A stretch of DNA of 64,000 bases from Lampris incognitus. Taxonomy: Eukaryota; Chordata; Actinopteri; Lampriformes; Lampridae. The translations under genes were made by a program, and so were the position numbers. Where the stretch lies: NCBI RefSeq assembly GCF_029633865.1, contig NC_079221.1:4440409-4504408 (forward strand), given 5' to 3'. The notes under the pieces were generated by a model, which worked only from the letters and a program-made list of their open reading frames with translations, ran no database searches and had not been told where the DNA came from. Position 1 is the stretch's first letter. Each line of letters starts with the position of its first letter. Below are positions 45,234 through 56,800 of the stretch, piece by piece.

Positions 45234-47778
45234 CACCCTACATACACCACACACTATTTATTATTGTTACTGCTTTTTTGTTCCGTTTTGTTATTTATTA
45301 CTACTGTTGCTGCAGTGTTGAGGCGCCGAAACACAAGAATTTTACTCTCTTGTACTTGTACAATGAGACGTAACAAATAAAGAATCTTGAATCTTGAATC
45401 TAAAGGAAAGACAATTAGGTCCAGGTTCAGACTTTTATCCCACCTGGCCTCAAAATGGTGGAACACATTCCCAGTCGCCATCAGAACTACTGACTCACTT
45501 ACTCTCTTCAAGAAAGCTCTAAAAAGTTTCCTCTTCAACTACTACTACTACTACTACTACTACTATTACTACTACTACTACTACTTTCGGCTGCTCCCGT
45601 TAGGGGGCGCCACAGCGGATCATCCGTTTCCATCTCTTCCTGTCTTCTGCATCTTCCTCTGTCACACCAGCCACCTGCATGTCCTCCCTCACCACATCCA
45701 TAAACCTCCTCTTTGGCCTTCCTCTTCTCCTCTTCCCTGGCAGCTCCATATTCAGCATCCTTCTCCCAGTATACCCAGCATCTCTCCTCCACACACGTCC
45801 AAGCCATCTCAATCGTCTCTCTTGCTTTGTCTCCAAACTGTCCGACCTGAGCTGTCCCTCTAATATACTCCTTCCTAATCCTGTCCTTCTTCATCACTTC
45901 CAATGAAAATCTTATCATCTTCATCTCTGCCACCTCCAGCTCCACCTCCTGTCTTTTCATCAGCGCCACTGTCTCCAAACCATACAACATAGCTGGTCTC
46001 ACTACCATCTTGTAAACCTTCCCTTTAACTCTTGCTGGTACCCTTCTGTCACACATCACTCCGGATACACTTCTCCACCCACTCCACCCTGCCTGCACTC
46101 TCTTCTTCACCTCTCTTCTGCACTCCGTTACTTTGGACAGTTGACTCCAAGTATTTAAACTCATCCCCCTTCGTCACCTCTACTCCTTGCATCCTCATCA
46201 TTCCACTGTCCTCCCTCTCATTCATGCATATGTATTCCGTCTTGCTCCTACTGACGTTCCTTCCTCTTCTCTCAAGTGCATACCTCCACCTCCTCCTCCA
46301 CCAAAAAGTTTCCTCTTCAAGGCCTGCCTTAATCCTTACAGTGGTCTCTGTTGGTTCTTTGCTATGAATGTGAACTGGGCTGTTATGATTGTGCCCATAC
46401 TTAGATACCATTTGTTATTGGTTTACAATTTAGCCCTTTTCTACTTCCACTTGAAAGCATAATTTGCCCGTTTTCTGACTTGGAGCAACATACATCTGCT
46501 TTGTACTTTGATTCTCCTACTGACAGTCTCTTGGTGCTCTAAGGCACACCTACACTAAATGCACTCAACTTGACATGCACTTCTGATGTGCCGACCATGT
46601 CTGATGCAAGTTGGTAACAATCACATTTGTATGCTGATTTCTGACTCCCATATAAGTAAGTAGTGAAAATGAAAGCCACTTTAATTCAACGTTGTATTCT
46701 TACAACGAATTACAATTACAAACGGTTTCTTTCCGTGGGCTGTCATTCAAATGAACACGTAACACTGTCAATCAATCAAACCATTTTGTGTACTGTACAG
46801 ACAGGAGTATCGCCCCTAACACGCATGTCTTTTTGATGGTGGGAGGAAACCGGAGCACCCGGAGGAAACCCACGCAGACACAGGGAGAACATGCAAACTC
46901 CACACAGAGAGGACCTGGGATGGCCTGGGGTTCAAACTCAGGACCTTCTTGCTGGGAGGCAGCAGTGCTAACTACTGGGCTACTGGGCTACTGTGTAAGT
47001 AAGTAAAGATTATTTATTTGTTGGCTTTTTTCCTCCTCTTTTTCTCCAAAATTGTACTTGGCCAATTACCCTATTTTTCGCGTCGTCCTGGTTGCTGCTC
47101 AATCCCCTCTGCCAAACCGGGGAGGTCTGTAGACTACCACATGCTTCCTCCAATACTCCAACATGTGGAGTCGCCAGCCGCTTCTTTTCACCTGACAGTG
47201 AGGAGTTTCGCCAGGGGGACGTAGGGCGTGGGAGGATCACGCTATTCCCCCAAGTTCTCCCTCCCCCCCAAACAGGCGCCCCAACTGACCAGAGGTGTAA
47301 ATGCAGCGATCAGGACACATACCCATATCCGGCTTCCCACCTGCAGATATGGCCAATTGTGTCTGTACGGACGCCCGACTAAGACGGAGGTAACGGAACA
47401 GACCGCTACGCAGCTCGGACGCCTCAAAGTTTATCTATATAGCACTTTTCACAGACAGAGTCACAAAGTGCTTCACAGTGAAAGAAAAGGAAAAATAAAC
47501 TATATAAATATATAAAACTTTGTTAAAAGAAATCCTAAGCTGATGAATGCTTATGGCATGAAACAGGCTTGTAATAATAATCATCATCATCATCATCATC
47601 ATTACATTTTCATAGCATTTTTCTAGACACCCAAAGCGCTCCAGAGTGAAGTGGGGAACTCACTTCACCCACCACTGAAGTGTAGCACCCACTTGGGTTG
47701 TACCGTCTCATAAAGAATTTACTTGACTCATTGGACTCATGTTGCAGCGAATTCAGGGGGCAGCCGGGAAGCGAACCC

Positions 47779-47811
<33 letters not shown>

Positions 47812-50800
47812 GATAGATAGATAGATAGATAGTTATACGTACATAGATATATAGATAAATAAAAGATAAACAGAGAATACATGAGCCAAAAAAAAGCAAG
47901 CAATGTACAAATTAAGCAAGACTAAACTGACCACAGACTCGGCAGTCTGTAAAGTCAAGGGGAGAGCGTTCCTCACTGTAGGGGCAACTACTGTGAAAGT
48001 TCGACCCCCCGTGGTTTGGAGCCTGGTACGAAGTACAGACAGTAAAGATTTTTCAGTGGACATAAGAAGTGATCTTGATGTCGTGTAGGGGCAAATTAGA
48101 TCAACAACGTAGGAGAGCGCCTGACCATGGAAGGAACTATAGGCAATCAGTAAAACCTAAAATGTAAGTCGTTTTAGATAAAAGCGTAAACTAAATGAGT
48201 AAATGGAATTGTAAATGTAAATTCAAGTTAGCTCAGATGAGAGGCTCGTGAGTGGCAGATGATAGGAAACATCCTGTGCGCTGATATAGCACTTAAATGA
48301 AATGTGGAGAAAGGTCTGGTGAGATGAGATTATACATACGCTTATGCTGCTTCTGTTGTGCCTACTTCATTGCTTTTCAACCACCTCCACCCCCTGTCAC
48401 CCATTTGGATATAGTCTATGTGCTGTATGAGGGATTTTGCTCCATGTTATTGATAGTTTTATTGTACTTCATGTGCCATCTGTTTACAGCAGAGCCACCC
48501 ATCACTAAAGCGCAAAGTCATACTGCCACATCGATGCAATGAAGTACTTCAAACATGAGTTGTCCTGATTGAAACTGAATTAAGGAAGCACCATGCACAA
48601 CTAGGTTTTAATTTTGAGGTAAACATAAAAACATATATATTCATTTTTCTTGAGATAGCATTAGTTTTTTAAAATACAGCTTAGATAATAGTATCAAAAT
48701 TAAAATAAAGCAACAGCAAACACACGACCTACCACACAGCACAGGGTCTTCATCAGAGCCATCGTGGCAGTCTTGGTTCAGGTTGCACAGGAAGTGAGGG
48801 CTGGTGCAGTTTCCATCGTTGCATTGGAACTGCCCCAGCCTGCAGTAGCGGTGGGGGCAGGTGGCGGGCTCATCGGAGCCGTCCCTGCAGTCTCTCTGAC
48901 CGTCACACTTCCACCAGATCGGAATGCAGCTGTTGAAGCAGATGTAGGGTTGACACTGCTGAGTGCCTATACCACAGCCTCACACAAGTTTCTATTTTTA
49001 TCCATTCTTCCTGCTGCCTTTTTTTAATATTATTAACAGAGAAAATATTAAATTGCCCTTAAGTAAGTTCAGAAGATCCCAAGACCTAAAGGAAAACTCT
49101 GGCCTTTCTCCTTCACATATGATTAAATGATCAAATTCTTTTAGCCCACAGTTAAATGGAAACTGTAGTATTGTTTAACTTCAGCCTGATTTTCCTAGGA
49201 GTCAAACCAAGCGATGGGTTGCAGAATCTCTTAAATTGATTCTTACCTGAGCAGCTCATGTCAGCTGCACACCAAGCTTCAATGTATAGTTCTACGGGAG
49301 AACAGCGCTCGCCAAACAACATCTGCCAGAAGAGCTCTCTTTTGGCACTACAGGCTCAGGATGTAATGAAAGGAGTCTAAAGCGTCTTAGACAAAACATC
49401 AATCATAGAATATTATATATCTATATAATTATATGTAGATATCAATCCATTTCTAAAGCAGAAGTCTCAAACCACAAGTCTCAATCCGTAATCCCCTGAA
49501 GAGTGAGCCGTACACAACAGTGGAAGGGTTAATGAGAAAATGCTAAAGAGCTCTATCACTGCACTGGTTGACTGTATTAAGATGGTTTTTTCATAATAGA
49601 AGGTGTTTTCACACTCCTCAAAACATTATGAGCGTGTTAGTGCCACAAAAAAAAACGCACTTTCAGTGGACATTGTTTGGCAGTGCATTTGCCCTGAAGG
49701 ATTAATTTACACCTTGATGTGCAGCAATGGGCTAATGCTAGCTTGTTCAGTTCTGAATCAATTAAAAAGGTTTTGCACTTCATCGCTTAGTATATGACTC
49801 CTAATGATAGAAAAACAGGGCTTAGGATAAAAAAAATACCATAGTTTTCCTTTAAAGTTGAGGTCCGGTGCAAAGAAAGCTCAACAAACCGTTCATTATC
49901 AGCACATCTGTACTGGGTGCTGGAGCACATGGGAAGACATCTGGTCACACCCCCAAGTTGGACAGTCAGGAAGTGGTCTGGGCATTCACAGGTGTGGTCC
50001 CGCCCCCCGTTACGGATCAGGCACAGGTGAGAGCAGCCTCCATTGTTCCCCGCACAGGGATTGGTCACTGTCAGAGAAAATAGGCCACAGAGGGTCAAAC
50101 AATCTCTATTCAACACAGCTGCACAAACACAGTCCTTGCATTGTCCAGCTACAAGCAAACATCTAAATGGACTCCAGAAGCAGGAAATGTCAAGATAAGC
50201 TGGTGATAATGATCTCAGCTCAAGCCATGAGTCGAATGATAATAGGAGGAAGTGAGCTGTTGAACACAGGATACTCAGGGACTTACCAATAGGTTGCCTG
50301 TAGGGATGGCACACATGGATGTCAAAGGGTCTGTGTGTGGTGTTAACTAGCGCCTGACGACCAGAGCCATCGTATTTGTTTCCTTTCTCCACGGTGCGCA
50401 GGTTCCAGTCTGTCCAGTATATAGTCTCCTCAAACACAGTGAGGGCGAATGGGTGAGGCAAGTTTCCATCATACACTGTGTGTCTGTGATTGCCCTCTAA
50501 ATCTGAGTACCTGGAGACAGAAATAAGTAATGAGATAAGAAATAAACAATCAACAGGTGTGTATGAGTTTCAATGCATCAAAGGTAAAGTCTGGTATCTT
50601 TTACCGAGGCCTGATTTATTTATTTTTTATTGCATTTTCTTTTTTGCACTTCTTCAACTCTCTGTAGCTTCCGTTATTGTCTTACTGCAACATCTCACTC
50701 CTTGCAGGATTACTGAACGAGACCTCCGCTCCAGGTTAGAAATTGATTGATACCTATATAATTTCATTGTTGATAGAGTGTCTAAGTCACTTCAGACTCC

Positions 50801-53800
50801 TCTCAAAACATTCTGAGCCTGTTAGTGACAAAAAAGACATCTTCCAGTGGATGTCATTTGGCAAGGACTAATGCCTCAAAGAATTACATTGTAGTTTGGT
50901 GCACATCAGTCCCCTGATGCTAGCCTCCTCAATATTGGATCAATTTAAAAGATTGTACTACCCATCACTTGGTTTGGCTCTTAATAATAGAAAAACAGGG
51001 CTCAGGTTTACAAAAAATACTGCAGTTTCCCTTTTACTGTTGGCTAAAAGAATGTGATTGCTTATCTTCCGTGAAGGAGAAATGTACTTACTCAATGTAA
51101 TTGAGATGCGCATCGGACCAGTACAGCTTGTCATTACTATAGTCAATGGTGATCCCATTAGGCCACTCTATCTTCGTAGTGATTATGGCTGCCTTGTTTG
51201 ATCCATCCATCCCGGCACGACCTATAAAGGCTTTGTTTCCCCAGTCTGTCCAGTAGACATATCTGTCAGGGATCCAAGAAAATGATTAGATTGCATCATT
51301 ATGTAGTTTTGACACTCCATATCTCTGAATAAAAACTATAACTGAATTATAAGATGCCTTTTTTTGGGGGGGGGGGATCCCCCCCCCTTTTTCTCCCTAG
51401 TTGTACCCGGCCAATTACCCTGTTTTCCGAGCCGTCCCAGTCACTGCTCCACCCCCTCTGCCGATCCGGGGAGGGCTGCAGACTACCACATGCCTCCTCC
51501 GATACAAGTGGAGTCGCCAGCTGCTTCTTTTCACCTGACAGTGAGGAGTTTCACCAGGGGGATGTAGCACGTGGGAGGATCACGCTATTCCCCCCCAGTC
51601 CCCCCCCAAACAGGTGCCCCAACCGACCAGAGGAGGCACTAGTGCAGCGACCAGGACACATACCCACATCTGGCTTCCCACCCGCAGACACGGCCAATTG
51701 TGTCTGTAGGGATGACCGACCAAGCCGGAGGTAACATGGGGATTCGAACTGGATATCCCTACATTGGTAGGCAATGTAATAGACCGCTACGCTACCTGGA
51801 CACCCTGAACTATAAGATTTCCTTGCCTACTACTCACCCATATTTGGGATGTAAAACTATGGCTCTCGGATTTTCAAAACAGTAGGTATTATTGGCATCC
51901 ACGCAGTGTTCAGCCAGCTTCCTCACAAAACGCCCGTCCAGTTCAGACACTTTAAGACAGTTCAAGAAACTGTCCACCCAGTAGAGTTTCCTGGCTATCC
52001 AGTCAACTGCCAGGCCCTCTCCATGAAGCACACCATTGACTACCACCTCTCTGCTGGTGCCATTGAAGTACATCCTCTCTATCACCCTTCGGCTCACATC
52101 GATCCAGTATAGACGCTTGTCCACACGGTCAAAGTCCATGGCCACCACACTAGTCAGCCCCTGCAGGATCAGGGAGTAGGCCTCCCCATCCGTCGAAAGG
52201 TTCCTCAGGTAGTAGCGGTTGCTGAAGATCAGGTAGGGTGTGATGTTGCTGTTCTGACGGCAGCTCCGTCCATCTGGCTCTCGGAGGAACCCGGGGGCGC
52301 ACTTGCACACGTAGGAGCCGAGCGTGTTCTCACACACCTGGCTGCACACGCTCGGCGTCTCGGCACACTCGTTGATGTCGTCGCAGCTCTTGTTATCAGA
52401 CATGAGGCGGTATCCCGGGCGACAAGTGCAGATGAAACTGGTGGGCGTGTCCGTGCAGTTGTGGTCGCAGTGGTGGATGGACGGGTCTGTGCATTCGTTG
52501 ATACCTGGGATCAGGGAAAATTTGTAAAAATGAGCTCAACTGGGCTATCAAAGGTTTCAAAACTGATCAGAGGGAAAGACATATATTTAATGGAAAAGAT
52601 AAACTTTTAAATTAAGAGTGCAGTCAGACATATGTCACAGAAAATGGGAGCTACTTATTGTAAACAATATCATAGAATTTAGAAGCAAAAAAAATCATTA
52701 ATTGTTATCCTAATTAGCCTAATGGTAAAACAAATGTCCGTAATCAGCTATTAATCTATTATTATTCGAAGTAAGTTTCTTTTCTTGAAGTGCTTTAGTG
52801 CACTTCAGTCATATGTCATAGTAAAGCAACCACTTTTGTGTCTATTTTAAGCCTTTAAGTAATGTTGTGTGTAGCTATGAATGTATGCATGTGTGTACTG
52901 TATGTACCCATGTGGGAAAAATAAGAGTTTGAATTAAATAGAAAGCAAAGCAGAAGTTGCAAAACAAACCAAAGTCACAGGGAATTAATGCAAAGAATCT
53001 ATAGCACATATTTCCCCTCTGCACCCACTCCCTCACAACCATTAATCTAAAATAATCAGTGGTCATTTGTGGGGAAAATGATTAAGAGAGAACTAGATGA
53101 GGCCCAGAGCAGGTTGACTGGTAATGCCCATTGCCCCTGGAGAGGTTCCAATACCCCCGCCAGTCTTGAATCAAATCCTGCAAGAACTTTTCCCACCTGT
53201 ATTTTCCTTTCAACAGCCTTGAAGCTAAATACTAAACTGAAGTGGAATGAACTTTTCTCCCTCACACTCATCTTGTTGAAAAAAAGTATTATCTGTCTGA
53301 AAGCATAGAAATTACTTGGATCTAAATAAATAAATAAATAAAAGAAACCTTTCTTTCTTTAATGTTTTACAGAGAAGGCAAGCATGGCTATTTTTCTGTA
53401 ACCTAGTCTGTATTGTAAATAGTGATAATTTTATCCTCTCATTTGATTCTGTCGCTCGTACCTTGTATGTGTTACCGTTTCATATCTTATCACCTCTTTT
53501 ATCCGACATAGGTCCTATCCCTCTAGCCTTACCCACTCCAGCTGGATGCACTCAAATCAACAAATTTCATGGTATTTATATTTCAGGCTTATAACTCAGT
53601 CTTAAGTACTGTAGTAGACTTATACCTGCAGGAAGCATAGGATGTCCTTTACTATTTACTATATATCATTCCACAGTAGCACTGAGACTTCAAAGCTGTG
53701 GCTGAATTTCTCTCTGAATTTGATATGCTCCACATTAACATTTTCTTCACACACCCCCCCCCCTTGAGAGAGCACTCTTCAAACAGCATCTGCAAGGTTT

Positions 53801-56800
53801 TTGCAACCGTTTAAGAAACTCTAAAGCAGACAAACATAAACGCTCTGGGGGTTGAAGACACTTATTGTTAGGGACTGAATTATTGAAATGCATAACAGAT
53901 CTCTGACATGATGCTTCATCACACTCACCACATCCCTTCTCATCGCTGTTGTCGGAGCAGTCATCGTTCCTGTCACACACCTTACTCAGCGGGATACAGT
54001 GTCCGTTGTCACATCTGAACTGTCCAGGTGGGCAGGTGGGTGGTGGTGTGTGGCACATTTGGTCCAGTTCGTCGGACTCGTCCCCGCAGTCATTGTCCCC
54101 ATCGCAGATGAAGTCACGTGACACGCAGCGGCCGTTCTGGCAGGTGAACTGGTGCTGCTGGCAGGGCTGGTAGGTGCAGCCCTGCTCATCGCTGCTGTCA
54201 CCACAGTCATTACGCCGGTCGCACCTGTCAATACAACATTGGCAGGACTGTGTCATTATTCCCACACTTACACTCTCAACTAATTCACACTGTGCCAATC
54301 AACAGATGTGAGACCAAATCACTCTCATGTTTCTTATGATTGTCATGTTGTCCATGCTGTTTTATGGATTTTGTTTTCATTTCCAACCTGTAAGAGCTGC
54401 GTATGCAGAGGCCGTTGCTACAGGTGAACTCGTTGATGCCACAGGATCTGCGCGTGCAGTTGTGATGCTCGTCTAAAGCATCTGCACAGTCTGCGTCGCC
54501 ATCACACACCCAGTCACGAGGGATGCATTTCCGCTGAGGTGGTTGGTTGTTTACACAGGTAAACTCTGCAGCCGAACATGTGCGATTGGCTGGGGGGAAG
54601 AAAAAAAAAAACAGGGCGGGGGGGGCGCTTTGGGGTTATTGCATGAAATGAAATCTGTGATGTTATAACGATGATCTCCAAATTGCTCCGCATTTCTGAC
54701 AATCCAAACATTCCAAACTGTATTTAGAGATGCGCAGCCGTGACTTGAATTGCTTTTTATCCATCTTTTTTTGTGTGTGTGGATCCACATTGTCGGAGAT
54801 TGAGTCTCCTGCTGAGGCTTTGGAAATAAGTGCTGAAGCCACTGGCTCCAAGGCATCTTATTGTTGGGGTAGCCCACACTGGTGAGACAAGACATAAGAG
54901 TCTAGATCCACCCTGAGCCAGCAAGCCACCAAAAAGGAGGTCCACAAAGTAACGAGTGAGGCAGGAGAAATCAGGAATGTCAGCTCCCTGGACTCTGGCC
55001 GGAGACCTTCCAGAGGAGCCAGAGATGCTAGGCACTGATCTTCCCCAACAGAGTAACCCTCCTCACCACCACTGGCCTACCAGTATATATCCTAATCCAT
55101 CAGTGTCCTGAAAGGAGAGGGCAGCATGGGACTGGCAAAGCGGAGGGTGGGAAGGTGGGGCGGTGTTCGAGCAACTATAAGTTGGTCCTGGAGGGAGAGG
55201 AAGAGAAAACAGAGGGAAAAAAGAGTGGATGCGTACCACAGTTGTGCCTCTGGTCCTCGTCACTCATGTCTCCACAGTCGTTATCCCCATCGCAGATCCA
55301 GGAAGCGGCGATGCACCTGCCGTCGTCACAGCGAAACTGGTCAGCATTGCAGGTTCTGACCAATATATCTGAGGAACAAAATCACATCAAGACACAGATC
55401 ACATCTCACTACTAAACTAATCATCACAAGTACAACTCATCGTAACGGAATAAAAACAACTTCTGCCATCTATACACATTTTTCAAGGTTTACTCTGAAA
55501 TAGACTGTTCTTACAATTATCTATTTATCTATTATCTCCCAGTTCCCGCCCCTTTTATCTTTCAGTGATAAACAGGACACAATGCGACACCAGCCAGGCT
55601 TTTAAAAATAGTCATGGCAACTCCACTTTCCCATGCATGGCGAGCTATCTAAACAAAAGCCAAAGTGAGGCTCTGTAACCCCCAGGGGGACAAAGGGAGG
55701 GGGAGGTGCTGTTTGTCAGGGGAGACTTGGGGGCGTCACCGTGGAGGAATGCGGTGGACAATAGGAGGCCTGGCTGACCACATCCCCGACAAAGACATAC
55801 ACACCAATGACTCACACTCTCACACTCTCTAGAACATCACTCACGCCGGTCTCGCACACAAGGCACACAGCCGCAGATTGGCAGTCCAGTCGCAGATGTG
55901 AAACAAAGCAGCTGATAATAGAGCGACAGACACATGCACACGAAGCCTAGCGGCCCTGTGATGGGGAGGTTGTGGTTGTGGAAGCAGTGATGGGGGTCAA
56001 ACAGAGGTGCGCGGCACTCACCACATGACGAGGGTTCGTCAGAGCCGTCGGCGCAGTCGGCCCCTCCATCGCAGTGCCAGTGTCCGGGGATGCAGCGGCC
56101 GCTGGAGCAACGAAACTCATTCTGGGAACATGTGGACGTGGCTGCGTGGGGGACGAGAGGGAAAACGTTAACTCACCTTGAGGGAAGTCAGAGATTATGA
56201 CATCTTGCAGGACGATGAGAGGGAAGTGAGACTGCGGACAGACCGAGCAACATTATTTTTTGTTTGGTTTTGTATTTCTCTACAACAACTTCTGAACTGT
56301 TTCTCGTATAACACCCCTTCCTTGTTTTGTGGGAGTACTAGACGAATTGTACCGACTGTTTTGAATAGATGGGAAATGTTAAAGGGAAGCAATCATTATT
56401 TCAAACATTATCTCTCTATATATGTATGTTGTAGGGATAGCACTTCAAAAGCAGCCATTATACTCAGTGGTCCTCTGTGTGTCTCTGAAACACCATCGAA
56501 ATTGTGGAAAAGTGTCTGCCAGTGACGTCACTGGTGGACTATCCATGAATGTGAAAACTTTTTTCCTGGTTTGCTGATAGACTGCAGTGTATAACGAAAT
56601 GCAAACATCAACACAACATACAGTTGTATAAGAATATTCAAATAACAACGTTACATTATACAGCTGCAAGTAGCATCGTTATTCACATTTTCTCATACAG
56701 TGCAGGGGACTGGCAAATCAGGAATTTTTTTTTATCATTTACAGATTGTCCGTCTTTGACATCACCAGCATTCACAATTTCAGAGACACACAGAAGACTG

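Larger units (their letters stand above)
37910..50067 (-). other. lrp2: lrp2 exons for the fourth LDL receptor class A cluster (11 modules)
   Basis: Exons: 49890-50067 (EGF and the start of the first module), 48733-48929, 44905-45150, 44429-44557, 41203-41322, 39583-39699, 39154-39270, 38780-38917, 38226-38348 and 37910-38038. Each module has six cysteines and the calcium-binding DxxSDE signature (for example DCGDNSDEE). These modules form ligand-binding knobs in which acidic residues hold calcium and contact lysines of ligands. Eleven modules equals the human number. The 49890 donor (GTTTGT) is weak but is required to keep the frame with the next exon. Confidence 0.88.
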
